Made by a program: the position numbers and the translations under genes. A DNA stretch of 59,180 bases from Chitinophagaceae bacterium (GTDB lineage: Bacteria > Bacteroidota > Bacteroidia > Chitinophagales > Chitinophagaceae), in assembly GCA_027486835.1 (NCBI GenBank), contig JAIXOJ010000145.1:1-59180 (forward strand), written 5' to 3'. This document shows positions 38,343-48,508 of this stretch, in pieces. A model generated the notes under the pieces. It did no database searches and was not told the origin of the DNA. It worked only from the letters and a program-made list of their open reading frames with translations. Numbering within the stretch: the stretch's first letter is position 1; every line of letters begins with the position of its first letter.

Positions 38343-38714
38343 TTAATTCTTCTCAGCTTGTTCGATTATTTTACCCCCCTGCGTACAATACACTACCACC
38401 CCCACCCTATCAATATGTTCTATCAGGGCTGGTGTGTTGATGGTGTGATAGTTAAGCAAATCGAATTGATAGGGCATATTGGTTGTTTCATTTAGTACAT
38501 AACTAATTTGGCTGATGATAGCAAAACTCAAACGTTCGCCTTTGAGTGCCAAATCCACGTCGCTACCTTGTTTATAATTACCCTTGGCCCTGCTGCCAAA
38601 AATAATCGCCTGCTCCACTTGGGGATGCTGGCTTAAAATGTTTTGGATCGCCAAAAGATCTGTATCCAAAAGCCCGAATTTATTGGTCATTCGCTTTCTC
38701 ATTAAATACAACAT
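38343..38714 (-). CDS. MNT-type nucleotidyltransferase-fold protein (orphan)
   Basis: The 123-residue protein carries the minimal nucleotidyltransferase motif: G40-S41-R-A-K-G, then G50-S51-D52-V-D54, the active-site GSx9-10DxD. Small proteins of this family are the antitoxin (adenylyltransferase) halves of HEPN/MNT toxin-antitoxin pairs. No HEPN gene is adjacent on either side, so this copy is an orphan or acts elsewhere. The start may be the third Met (38690, MTNKFGLL), giving 115 residues closer to the family norm. Confidence 0.8.
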   Translation of the reverse strand: MLYLMRKRMTNKFGLLDTDLLAIQNILSQHPQVEQAIIFGSRAKGNYKQGSDVDLALKGERLSFAIISQISYVLNETTNMPYQFDLLNYHTINTPALIEHIDRVGVVVYCTQGGKIIEQAEKN

Positions 38715-38874
38715 ACAATGCTTGGAACAATGATACGTATTTGTATTGTATTAATTGTTCCATTTCGTTAAATGCAGTAAACATTCAACCCCCAAACAAG
38801 TCATGGCTGCCCCTTATTTGCTAGCCTTGTTAGCAGACTACCCAAAAATATATTTGCATCACTAAAAAAAATAA

Positions 38875-41800
38875 ATGAATCCAAGTATTATAAAAGGCAA
38901 ATCAATACCCGAACTATCCAATGGCGAAACCTTGGGCGAGCTGCTTACCCAAAGTTTCACCAATCATGCCAATAACATTGCCCTCAAGTTTAACGGCGAA
39001 GCCATTACTTATCAAGCACTAGATGGCTGGAGTAATGGCATTGCGCAACAATTAATTACGCTGAACATCCAACCTGGCAGCACCGTAGGGGTTTATTTCC
39101 AGCGGGGTGCTGCGTTACATGCTACTATCTGTGGCATAGTAAAAGCTGGATGCACTTATGTGCCTGTGGATGTAGAAATGCCGATTGAACGCGCCCATAC
39201 CGTTTTTGTGGAAGCGGAGGTACGAGCCTATTTTGCTGCGTCGGAAGTGTTGGCAGATGTTCCTCGTTTACTGCCTACCCAAGCATCCATTCCTTTTTTA
39301 CCGCCCATTAAAGTAAGTAATGAAGCAGATGCCTATTACCTCTACACATCGGGAAGCACGGGAAAACCCAAGGGCATTCCTATATCGCATCGGCAAATTT
39401 GTCACTTGATAAGAGCGGAACAAACCGTGCTACAGATACAGCCTACCGACTTGGTGTATCAGGGCTTTTCTGTTTCGTTTGATATGTGGTGCGAAGAAAC
39501 CTGGATTTCGTTGTTTGCGGGGGCTTGCTTGGTAGTTGCTGACCAGACCACCGCTAAATCGGTGGATGAATTGCACCTGTTTCTGGTACAAAACGGCGTA
39601 ACGGTATTACATGCCGTACCCAGTCTTTTAGCAGTGTTAGACATTCTGGCCGCCCGATATTTACGCATCGTAAATGCTGGAGGGGAAGCATGCCCCATTA
39701 GTGTGATGGAAAAATGGGCAAATGCCGTTACTTATTTTTTCAATAGCTACGGCCCCACTGAAACCACGGTTACCTCTTCCATAGCCTTGTTGAAGGCGGG
39801 TGATGCCATAGACATTGGCACCCCATTGCCCAATTATAATTATGCTGTAATAACCGAAAACAATCGTATAGCCGAAAGGGGTGTGGAAGGTGAATTAATA
39901 ATTAGTGGGTATGGAGTGGGTAATCGGTATTTGAAACTACCAGAACTAAGTGCGCAAAAATTTCTCGCAAATCCTTTAGTTGCCGAGGGACTGCCCGGAA
40001 CAACCATTTACAAAACTGGGGATTGGGTGGTGATGTCTACCGAAGGCAAAATATCGTTTCATGGCCGAATAGATGACCAGGTAAAAATTAGGGGCTTTAG
40101 AATAGAATTGGGGGAAATTGAACAATCCCTAATGGCTCTTGCGGCAATCAAGACCGCCGTGGTGTTAGCAAAAAAGAACAGCCTAGAGGAGGACGAATTG
40201 GTTGCCTACTATACAACAGAGCCCAATATTTCGCTTTCAACTGCCACTATGCGGGAGCATTTGCTGGCCAACTTACCAAGCTATATGGTACCCAATGTAT
40301 TCGTTCTAATTGACCAATGGCCTACCCTGCCTAGCGGAAAAATTAATAGAAAAGCATTGGTTACCCCCATTGAATTAACCCAAAGAAATAAAGCAGAAAG
40401 CCCCAATTATGCCGGCATGAATACCAGTCAGAAAATAAAGGCGGCTCTCCAATACTTTTTCCCTGACAAATCCATTACGGACGATAAAGATTTCTTTTAC
40501 GACCTAGGCGGGCATTCGCTGCTAGCGGCTCTGCTGGTTTCGGAATTGCGGAACAATGCTGGATTAACCCAACTCTCCATCAGGGATATCTACGAAAACC
40601 GAAAAGTGGGGCAATTGATTGCTTGTGCAGCAAATAAGGCCGTGGTAATAACCGAAAAAAAGGCGTTTAAACCCGCTAACAAAAAACTGGTGTTTTGGTG
40701 TACCCTCGCCCAAGCCCTGAGCTTGCCCATCATCTTTGGCTTTTTTTCCGCACAGTTGTATGTGCCTTATCTTGGTTATTATTATGCACAGGTAGAATGG
40801 GAAAATCATTTGTATTCGTTCGGTGTAGCCATTGCCTTTTACTGCTTCATTACCCCAATGATGCTATTGGCCACTTTGATGACAAAAAAGTTGGTCATTG
40901 GCACCTACAAAGCAGGCATTTATCCTATTTGGGGAAGTTATTATTTCCGATGCTGGTTAGTGGGCATGATTAAACGGTTGAACAACTTCAATTATTTAAA
41001 CAGCACGCCCCTTTATCCCATTTACTTAAAAGCAATGGGGATGGTTATTGGAGGAAACAACCAATTGAATGTGCTTGATTTTGAAGCGGCAGACCTAATA
41101 GAAATTGGGGCGGGTACCAATATTGGCAGTGGTGTTGTGCTAAACAACATTGTGTATGAACATGGGGAAATGCGGATTGGGAAAATTACCATTGGCCAGC
41201 ATTGTTACATTGGCACCAGTTGTGTAGTGGGGATTGATTCCATAATGGAAGATTTTGCGGAATTAAAAGACTTGAGTTATTTGTCTACCAACACAGTGCT
41301 AAAAAAAGGTACGATTGCTTTTGGCAGTCCCGCCGTTGCTCAACGCCAAAAGGCTGCATCTGAAATGCAAATTCCTGCTTACCCATCCAAAAACAAAGTG
41401 TTATGCTATGCTTTTGTTTATGCGGGATTATTGCTTTTGCTTCCATTTGCGGTGATGATTCCATTTTTTCCTGGGCTGTTTACCCTTTATGAATTGGATC
41501 AATTAGCGGGCGATTATGAGTTTTACTATCTATTTCTTACCCCTGTGTTAGCGTTGCTCTATGTACTGATTTTTATTTTCCAAACCTCTTGGGTCACAAG
41601 GGGGCTTATGCGAAACGTAAAAGCGGGCACCTATGATGTATATAGTTCGGTCTTTCTAAAAAAATGGGTCTGCGATCAATTGTATAGTATTTCTCTCGTG
41701 GTACTGCATCCGCTGTATGCCAGTGTTTTTGTAAGCCAATACTTCCGATTATTGGGTGCCAAGGTGGGCGTAAGGGCAGAAATTAGTACTGCGGGAAACA

Positions 41801-42792
41801 TTACCCCCCATTTGTTAACCCTTTCTGCTGAGTCATTTATTGCCGATTCGGTGAATCTTGGAGAAGCAGATATACGAGCAAGTAGTTTGATTTTAGCCCA
41901 AACTAGTATTGGGGAACGCACCTTTATTGGCAATAGCGCATTAGTGCCTCAAGGCAGCGATTTACCCAGCAATATGTTAGTTGGTGTGCTTTCAGTACCG
42001 CCAGATGCAGCGCAACTTGCCGCTGAACCGGGTAACGATTGGTTTGGTTCGCCTCCATTGGCCATACCTAAAAGGCAGTGTGCAACGCCCTTTGATGAAT
42101 CATTAACCTACAAGCCTAAGCAATCACAAATTATTTTCAGGGGAATGGTAGAGTCTGTGCGTATTCTATTGCCATTGTCTTTTCTATTAAGTGCCACTTG
42201 GTTGTTTATTTCTTACATACACAATGTGGTGGTGGAAGATGAGTGGTGGGTTTTTGTACTGGTATTGCCTTTTTATTTTGCTGGTTTTATTGCCATTCCA
42301 GGATTTCTATTTGTAGTACTGCTTAAGTGGGTATTGGTAGGAAAATATACCGCCAAAGAAATGCCTATGTGGAGTTTGCAGGTTTGGTTGAGCGAGGCAG
42401 TTACCTGTATGTACGAGTCTATAGCCGTGCCTTACTTATTAGAATATTTACAAGGCACCATTTTCCTACCCTTCCTTTTACGATTCTTAGGTGTAAAAAC
42501 AGGCAAGAGGAATGTGTTTTTCACGACAGATTTTACGGAGTTTGATGTCATCATAATTGGTAATGAAGTGGTGCTAAATCACCAATGCGGCCCACAAACG
42601 CATTTATTTGAGGACAGAATTATGAAAATAGGCAACATTACTATCGGTTCAAGAAGTAGCGTAGGTGCGAGATCCATAATTCTGTACCACAGTACTTTGG
42701 GCGAAGCGGTACAAATAGCCCCATTGTCGTTGGTGATGAAAGGTGAAAATCTCCCTAGTAACTCGGCATACAAAGGCTGCCCGCTACAATAA
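38875..42792 (+). CDS. Pls/PosA-type membrane nonribosomal peptide synthetase
   Basis: The 1305-residue protein has the architecture of poly-epsilon-lysine synthetase-like enzymes. An adenylation domain (about 10-500) shows YTSGSTGKPKG (near 155), NSYGPTETTV (near 290), YKTGDW, DQVKIRGFRIELGE (near 401) and LPSGKINRKAL (near 486). A carrier domain follows with the phosphopantetheine Ser in LGGHSL (S548). The C-terminal half (about 600-1305) has six hydrophobic segments in three pairs, each pair followed by a soluble left-handed beta-helix-like domain (about 725-820, 950-1050, 1215-1300). No condensation or thioesterase domain is present. Family members activate one amino acid and form isopeptide chains at the membrane. 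The adjacent phosphopantetheinyl transferase and TonB receptor suggest a dedicated biosynthesis/uptake unit. The product is unknown. Confidence 0.88.
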   Translation: MNPSIIKGKSIPELSNGETLGELLTQSFTNHANNIALKFNGEAITYQALDGWSNGIAQQLITLNIQPGSTVGVYFQRGAALHATICGIVKAGCTYVPVDVEMPIERAHTVFVEAEVRAYFAASEVLADVPRLLPTQASIPFLPPIKVSNEADAYYLYTSGSTGKPKGIPISHRQICHLIRAEQTVLQIQPTDLVYQGFSVSFDMWCEETWISLFAGACLVVADQTTAKSVDELHLFLVQNGVTVLHAVPSLLAVLDILAARYLRIVNAGGEACPISVMEKWANAVTYFFNSYGPTETTVTSSIALLKAGDAIDIGTPLPNYNYAVITENNRIAERGVEGELIISGYGVGNRYLKLPELSAQKFLANPLVAEGLPGTTIYKTGDWVVMSTEGKISFHGRIDDQVKIRGFRIELGEIEQSLMALAAIKTAVVLAKKNSLEEDELVAYYTTEPNISLSTATMREHLLANLPSYMVPNVFVLIDQWPTLPSGKINRKALVTPIELTQRNKAESPNYAGMNTSQKIKAALQYFFPDKSITDDKDFFYDLGGHSLLAALLVSELRNNAGLTQLSIRDIYENRKVGQLIACAANKAVVITEKKAFKPANKKLVFWCTLAQALSLPIIFGFFSAQLYVPYLGYYYAQVEWENHLYSFGVAIAFYCFITPMMLLATLMTKKLVIGTYKAGIYPIWGSYYFRCWLVGMIKRLNNFNYLNSTPLYPIYLKAMGMVIGGNNQLNVLDFEAADLIEIGAGTNIGSGVVLNNIVYEHGEMRIGKITIGQHCYIGTSCVVGIDSIMEDFAELKDLSYLSTNTVLKKGTIAFGSPAVAQRQKAASEMQIPAYPSKNKVLCYAFVYAGLLLLLPFAVMIPFFPGLFTLYELDQLAGDYEFYYLFLTPVLALLYVLIFIFQTSWVTRGLMRNVKAGTYDVYSSVFLKKWVCDQLYSISLVVLHPLYASVFVSQYFRLLGAKVGVRAEISTAGNITPHLLTLSAESFIADSVNLGEADIRASSLILAQTSIGERTFIGNSALVPQGSDLPSNMLVGVLSVPPDAAQLAAEPGNDWFGSPPLAIPKRQCATPFDESLTYKPKQSQIIFRGMVESVRILLPLSFLLSATWLFISYIHNVVVEDEWWVFVLVLPFYFAGFIAIPGFLFVVLLKWVLVGKYTAKEMPMWSLQVWLSEAVTCMYESIAVPYLLEYLQGTIFLPFLLRFLGVKTGKRNVFFTTDFTEFDVIIIGNEVVLNHQCGPQTHLFEDRIMKIGNITIGSRSSVGARSIILYHSTLGEAVQIAPLSLVMKGENLPSNSAYKGCPLQ

Positions 42793-42952
42793 AGTAGGTG
42801 CTAGAATGATGCCTCTGATTGTTGCACCCCTTCAAAGGTTGACACTATACATTTTAAACAAAACATTTTTATGCCTCCTTATACAATACTAATTTGGTTT
42901 AAATTGATCCTGAACGATAGTCTTTTAATTGTGTGCAAACAAAACTTATGAA

Positions 42953-43564
42953 ATGATTTACGTAGCAACAATACCTAACAGCGGCATTGTTAACCTCCAC
43001 CCCGCCATGGTGAAAGCATTGCCCACCAACCAAAAGGAATACCTAGCAACCTTCAACCCGAGTGTTGCCATAAAAAAATGGGCTGGTAGGCAATTGCTGT
43101 ATCATGCTATGCAAGAACTAGGGCAAACAGCGCTTTTCTCCACGCTTCATCACACCCCAAATGGTAAATTGATGTGTGATGGGTATGTTTATTGTTCACT
43201 TTCTTATGCTGCTAATTTTATCTGCTGCGGTGTTACCCTAAATACTCCCTGTGGAATTGATATGGTGCAACAAAGTCCGCTGGATGCATTGGGTAATATT
43301 TATTATCTAAATGAATCGGATAATCAATCCATTGCAATCGATCGAAATAGATTTTACTTTTTTCATAGTCGCTACGAAGCTTTGATAAAATTGGGAGTCA
43401 TCGAACCTTGGCAGGAAATAGATTTTTCATTGACGCCCAATACGCTATTGCCCATCCAACAAACCATCCATCTCGGCACAAAACAAGTGGACAAGGATTT
43501 ACTCATTAGCCTAGCCAGCACATTTGAAACAGAAATTGGCGATATCATTACTTATACGCTGTAA
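42953..43564 (+). CDS. Diverged 4'-phosphopantetheinyl transferase-like protein
   Basis: From the ATG at 42953 the protein is 203 residues and follows the Sfp/EntD pattern loosely: WAGRQLLYHAM (about 43-53), TPNGKL, a SLSY segment in place of the usual SISH, GIDMV (D103 in place of GIDIE) and FFHSRYEALIKLG (E142, K146 in place of WxxKEAxxK). It would transfer the phosphopantetheine arm onto the carrier Ser of the upstream synthetase. The second acidic residue of GIDIE and the SISH His appear replaced, so activity is uncertain. An in-frame TTG at 42929 would add 8 residues; the ATG is preferred. It lies 160 bp after the synthetase stop. Confidence 0.65.
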   Translation: MIYVATIPNSGIVNLHPAMVKALPTNQKEYLATFNPSVAIKKWAGRQLLYHAMQELGQTALFSTLHHTPNGKLMCDGYVYCSLSYAANFICCGVTLNTPCGIDMVQQSPLDALGNIYYLNESDNQSIAIDRNRFYFFHSRYEALIKLGVIEPWQEIDFSLTPNTLLPIQQTIHLGTKQVDKDLLISLASTFETEIGDIITYTL

Positions 43565-43747
43565 GGAGGAGCATGAATGTTCAAGGCAGTATCTATTCTA
43601 ATTCCAAACCATGCATAACCTAATTGCATGGTAAACAAACCAGTGAAAACACCCATCGCTTCCTTTCACCATTCTGTTTAAATCCAATTAAAAATGCGAA
43701 ACAAATCGCGCCGTAGTCTTACCATTCCTTCACTTATTATTGCGTTT

Positions 43748-45823
43748 ATGAAAACATCATTCCGCTTCCTAATTGGGTGTGCTTTGTTACCGTTCATGGC
43801 ATTTGCACAACAAATGGATACCAGTTATGTGGTGGTCAAAGACAGCATGCAAGAAGTGGTGGTGCATTCCTTTCACAACCAACAACCTTGGGTGGAAGTG
43901 GCGGGTGCTGTGGCCGTATTGAATAGTGAGCGTTTACAACAAATTGGCACCACGAGTTTATTGCCGGCTTTGAACACAGTGGCAGGTGTAAGAATGGAGG
44001 AAAGAAGCCCTGGCAGCATTCGGTTGGCCATGAGGGGCAGTTTGTTACGGTCGCCATTTGGCGTTAGAAACCTAAAAGTATATTGGAACAGCCTTCCCTT
44101 AACCGATGGTGGTGGCAATACCTACCTCAATTTAGTGGACGCCATGCAAATAAGTTCAGTTGAAATTGTAAAAGGACCCGCCGCTAGCATGTATGGGGCA
44201 GGTACGGGTGGTTTGTTGTTATTAACCACCCAACATCCCTATTCGGTTACCACAACTGCTACAAATACCTATCAAGCCTCCTTAAACTGGGGCAGTTTTG
44301 GGGGCATGCAAGCTGCGTTTTCTTGGAATCACCAAGCAAAAAACAACTCGCACCAACTAATGGCTAGTCACCAACAAAGCGATGGCTATCGTCAACAATC
44401 GGCTTTGAGTAAAGACCACCTTACATGGACTGGCAGCTTTCAAAAACCAAGGCAACAATGGAATTTCTTGGTGTTGGCCACTCGTTTACAATACCAAACA
44501 CCTGGTGGCATCACCCTAGCACAAATGGAACAAAACCCCAAACAAGCCCGCCAAGCTGCTGGAGGGTTTCCGAGTGCTACCACACAACAAACGGGGGTTA
44601 TTAACCAAACTATTTTGGGGGGAATACACCAACGTTTCAACATCAATAAAAATAGTTCTACCGTAGTGGCTCTAGTGTTCAGCCATACCGATTTCAGGAA
44701 TCCATTTATCACTAACTACGAACTGCGGGATGAAACCAATGCGGGGATTAATGCACAATATATCTATCAAAACAAGTGGCGCAAACTGGGCATAAAGTGG
44801 GTGAGTGGTGGGGAATGGTTAGGCAATCGGGCAAAAATTGAAAATGATGGAAACAGACAAGGACGGAGGGATACTGTTCAGTTTATAGACCGGGTAAACA
44901 GCATGCAATGGTTTCTCTTCTCCCAAGTTCAATTAAAATATGGAAGATGGCAAGCGCAATTGGGCGTGAGTGCAAACAACCAAGCCTACCAATACAAAAG
45001 ATTAACCGACGGCAGCACTGGTTTTACCAATAAGCAAACCCAATTGGTAGCCATGCCTAGGTTTTCGATGGGTTATGCCTTTCACAAAACCATTCAATGG
45101 TATGGCGTAGTTTCTAAAGGATTTAGCCCACCTTCATTGGCAGAAATAAAACCCGCAAGCCAACTCTTTAATACTGATTTACAACCAGAATTTGGTTTGA
45201 ATTGGGAAATGGGACTCAAAGGGGAATTACTACAGCCGCGGCTACATTTTGGCCTAAATGTATATAGATGTACCCTTCAGCAAGCAATTGTAGGAAGGAA
45301 CAACCCCGATGGCAGCCAATATTTTGTGAATGCAGGATCTACGCGCCAGAATGGGTTGGAATTAACCTTACAATACCAGTTAATACACAACCCCATTTCT
45401 ATTTTCCAATCCATTACCCTCTTAGAAAGCTATACCTACCAACCCTATCGATTCAACGAATACCAACAAGCCAACAATATTTATTCGGGCAATAAAGTGA
45501 CTGGCATTCCAGAACAAAGCAATGCAAGTGGGCTGCAAGTGGCTTTTAAAAAAGGATTTTTTGTACACGTTTCTTATCAATACACTGGAAAAATACCCTT
45601 AACGGATGCAAATGATGTTTATGCCAAAGACTATCATCTCTTACAAACAAAAATCGGCTGGGTAGGAAAATTTCGCTCCCATAGTTTACAGCTTTTCTTA
45701 GGGGGTGATAATCTATTGAATGAAACCTACAGCCTAGGAAATGATATCAACGCCGCAGGAAAAAGATATTATAACCCTGCACCTACCATTAATGGATATG
45801 GTAGGGTAGTGTGCAATTGGTAG
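43748..45823 (+). CDS. TonB-dependent receptor
   Basis: The 691-residue outer-membrane protein has a signal peptide (MKTSFRFLIGCALLPFMAFAQ), a plug domain (QEVVVHSF as a possible TonB-box-like start, then GVRMEERSPGSIRLAMRGSLLRSP and VEIVKGPAASMYGAGTGG, about 30-165) and a 22-strand-type barrel ending in an aromatic residue (VCNW). There is no carboxypeptidase-like N-terminal domain. An ATG at 43694 would prepend 18 residues (MRNKSRRSL...); I prefer 43748. It lies downstream of the PPTase gene on the same strand and may import the product of the synthetase locus or a metal complex (inference). Confidence 0.85.
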   Translation: MKTSFRFLIGCALLPFMAFAQQMDTSYVVVKDSMQEVVVHSFHNQQPWVEVAGAVAVLNSERLQQIGTTSLLPALNTVAGVRMEERSPGSIRLAMRGSLLRSPFGVRNLKVYWNSLPLTDGGGNTYLNLVDAMQISSVEIVKGPAASMYGAGTGGLLLLTTQHPYSVTTTATNTYQASLNWGSFGGMQAAFSWNHQAKNNSHQLMASHQQSDGYRQQSALSKDHLTWTGSFQKPRQQWNFLVLATRLQYQTPGGITLAQMEQNPKQARQAAGGFPSATTQQTGVINQTILGGIHQRFNINKNSSTVVALVFSHTDFRNPFITNYELRDETNAGINAQYIYQNKWRKLGIKWVSGGEWLGNRAKIENDGNRQGRRDTVQFIDRVNSMQWFLFSQVQLKYGRWQAQLGVSANNQAYQYKRLTDGSTGFTNKQTQLVAMPRFSMGYAFHKTIQWYGVVSKGFSPPSLAEIKPASQLFNTDLQPEFGLNWEMGLKGELLQPRLHFGLNVYRCTLQQAIVGRNNPDGSQYFVNAGSTRQNGLELTLQYQLIHNPISIFQSITLLESYTYQPYRFNEYQQANNIYSGNKVTGIPEQSNASGLQVAFKKGFFVHVSYQYTGKIPLTDANDVYAKDYHLLQTKIGWVGKFRSHSLQLFLGGDNLLNETYSLGNDINAAGKRYYNPAPTINGYGRVVCNW

Positions 45824-46316
45824 TACATATGGAGTTGGTTGTTGCCTAGCAATATTCGGAAAGTGCAGGTATGTTGGGGGTAGGTATCTAAATAAAATGC
45901 ACGCTTCGATTTTATCGAATATCGATGTAAGTCCTTCTTAGTGATAATTCCATTCTGAGAAATTGCCTCGAAACCACAAATACCACCTAACGTTAGCCTA
46001 ATAATACTAATTGTAAAAATAGTCGCATACGTCTGAATATCCCAACGGTTGTATGACACGTATTAATTATTGAACCTAGTAGAATTAAAAAAATACAAAC
46101 TTTTTTTTACTCTCAGAACTCCTAGTGGCAAAATCCTTTGGATTCTTTAAACCGATATTCTTAACAAGTGCCAATATTAAAAGCTAATACAATTAAATTA
46201 GGAATTATACAAAAGCACAATTCTATCATATAATTAGTCAATCTATTTATCATACCTTCATAACCAAAAAGTTCTCTATTTAACACCAAATAGAGTACAG
46301 ACAAAATAATTACAAC
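45824..46316. other. Intergenic region
   Basis: About 490 bp between convergent genes. I see no credible gene, no clear terminator hairpin and no repeat. Confidence 0.4.
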
Positions 46317-48179
46317 TTATCTTTTAATAAAACTATTAAACACAGAACTCTTTTCAATAAAATCCACTACCATCATTGCTCCGAATTCTGAAAAATGGTC
46401 ACTATCGAACATATATGGCACATGCTCCTTACTTAAATGAGTACTGCAAATTCCATAAATATCAATATAGTATGGAGCTATTTTGGCTTTAAGTTTATCA
46501 TTGGCAATTCGAGACTGTTCTTGCACAAAATTTTTTTCATTACTAATCTTGTATTGATACTCCTTAGCGGCTATACTTGGATAGGGAATAATATAAACTT
46601 CGTTTTGCCCCAAAACAATACACGGAATATTTTTATTCTTTAGAAAATTTATCGTTTTTAATAAATCTTCTGACAATTTCTCATAATCAAAAGATTTGCA
46701 ATTGGCCCACCAACCCGCTAAAATTACACCGTCAATTTTCTGATTATTATTGACCAAATATTCATTGTACAAATAACTCAATAAAGGATTAGCTTTTGAC
46801 ATTTCTAACGTAGGAAGTGTACCAGATTGATTACATTCAAGCAAATGAATATTGTTCCTTTCAAGTGATTTAAATAATGTTGATGATAATGCAGCTGCAT
46901 GACTATCCCCAATAAGCAAAATATTTTTTCTTGATGTATCTAGCTTTAAACATTCATTCAAATGGTAATGATGTGGCCAATCCTCCTTTTCATTACTACT
47001 CTCTAAAAAGCAAATGTGATTACTCATCTGTTTATCTATTGAGATTTTATTCAACTCGTGGTAACTGGAAATTTCAATAGTTTCCTTATCAAATACAATT
47101 GAATTTACCTTTTTGAATGTTAATAAAAAAAAACAACCAATTGTAAAAACTAAAGAAGTCGCCAACAACCTTAGATTTTTATATTCGCCTGATTCAATAA
47201 AATAATATCCAAACGAGCCAAAAATTGAGGTAACAAATAGCAAAAAGACTATAGTTACTGGACTGTTTGTACTAAAGCCTATGTAAGAAGAAAAAACTAA
47301 CACTGGCCAATGCCATAAATACAGTGAATACGAAATTTTTCCCACATACTGAATCCATTTATTCTGAACAAATGATTCAATAGAATTATTGGCTAGAATA
47401 ATTATAAAAGTTGCAAAAACAACTGGAAATGTATAGAATCCTGGCCATTTAAAGGATTCCTGATAATAAAAAATTGAGAAAACTAGGAAGCAGTAGGCAA
47501 TAACCGTATAATGCCTTTTAAGTACTAATTTATTTTTTTCACACAAAAAAGCAATTCCTCCCATTAACATTTCCCACGCCCGTGAGGGCAACAAGAAAAA
47601 AGAAGCAGATGGAGATTTATAGGTCAAACATACAGAAAAAAGAAATAATATAGTAGTAGTAATACTAAAAACATTAAACACAATTTTTTCTGAATTCATG
47701 TACTTTTTTAAACCAACAATTACAATTGGATAAATCATATAGTACTGCCATTCGACAGATAGCGACCAAGTATGCAAAAAAATGTTCGTATTAGCTGATT
47801 GATTAAAATATGAAGTAGAACTTATCCAATATTGAATATTGGAATAAAATAACAGACTTGAAGCCGCATTTTTTCCCATCAAACAATACTCATCTGGTAG
47901 ATAGCAAAAGAAAGTTACAACTGCTACTGTTAAAGAAACACATAATAAAGATGGAATTATTCGCTTTCCTCTTTTTAAATAAAATTCAATAATTGAAAAA
48001 TCACCTTTAGTTATACCATTAAATATAATCTTGCTCATTAAATACCCAGAAATAACAAAAAATATATCAACGCCCACAAACCCACCTTGAAAGCCAGGAA
48101 CTTTAAAATGAAAGAGCATTACAGCAATCACTGCTATTGCCCGCAAAGCATTAATGTCATATCTAAATTTCATATACAA
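46317..48179 (-). CDS. Acyltransferase 3 (OafA/YrhL-like) with SGNH domain
   Basis: The 620-residue membrane acyltransferase begins RYDINALRAIAVIAVMLFHF, the classical AT3 motif with RAxAV and the catalytic-type His in FHF, followed by GGFVGVDIFFVISGYLMSKI. About ten membrane segments (about 15-370) precede a C-terminal SGNH hydrolase-like domain (about 400-620, GDSHAAALSS and DSDHFSEFGA). Such proteins O-acetylate surface polysaccharide or peptidoglycan. The start may be the second Met (48173). Its base composition is more AT-rich than its neighbours (many AAA/TTT/ATA codons), as often seen for surface-polysaccharide genes that move between strains. Confidence 0.9.
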   Translation of the reverse strand: MYMKFRYDINALRAIAVIAVMLFHFKVPGFQGGFVGVDIFFVISGYLMSKIIFNGITKGDFSIIEFYLKRGKRIIPSLLCVSLTVAVVTFFCYLPDEYCLMGKNAASSLLFYSNIQYWISSTSYFNQSANTNIFLHTWSLSVEWQYYMIYPIVIVGLKKYMNSEKIVFNVFSITTTILFLFSVCLTYKSPSASFFLLPSRAWEMLMGGIAFLCEKNKLVLKRHYTVIAYCFLVFSIFYYQESFKWPGFYTFPVVFATFIIILANNSIESFVQNKWIQYVGKISYSLYLWHWPVLVFSSYIGFSTNSPVTIVFLLFVTSIFGSFGYYFIESGEYKNLRLLATSLVFTIGCFFLLTFKKVNSIVFDKETIEISSYHELNKISIDKQMSNHICFLESSNEKEDWPHHYHLNECLKLDTSRKNILLIGDSHAAALSSTLFKSLERNNIHLLECNQSGTLPTLEMSKANPLLSYLYNEYLVNNNQKIDGVILAGWWANCKSFDYEKLSEDLLKTINFLKNKNIPCIVLGQNEVYIIPYPSIAAKEYQYKISNEKNFVQEQSRIANDKLKAKIAPYYIDIYGICSTHLSKEHVPYMFDSDHFSEFGAMMVVDFIEKSSVFNSFIKR

Positions 48180-48508
48180 AATAAACTTTTCAACAAATGT
48201 GCGGAAATAAAATGAGAGTCATGCTTGAAAATATGAGTCTCATAAAATGACCTTGTCTATTGAAGTGCTTTTTGGAGAATAATATTTCTGACGCTTTTGA
48301 AATTAAAGCATCAAACTTTAATTGAGATTGTTTACAACACGACTAACCTACTCAAAAAATTTAGAAGTTAGTTAAACAAGATAAAACTACATATTGCTAA
48401 AATTCTAACCACAAAAAAATAAAAATTATTTATTCATCTCTAATTCACTTGCTTTTGAGTACAGTGCTTCAAGTTTATAGGTATAGAAATAAAAAAAACG
48501 TCAGCCCT
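48180..48508. other. AT-rich intergenic region
   Basis: About 330 bp; no gene, RNA or repeat that I can support. A T-run just beyond the mlaD stop (minus strand) may aid termination, but no stem is obvious. Confidence 0.4.

Noticed and set aside
45769-46059. 96-codon minus-strand frame after the TonB receptor
   Set aside because: It overlaps the end of the receptor gene antisense and has no recognisable features.
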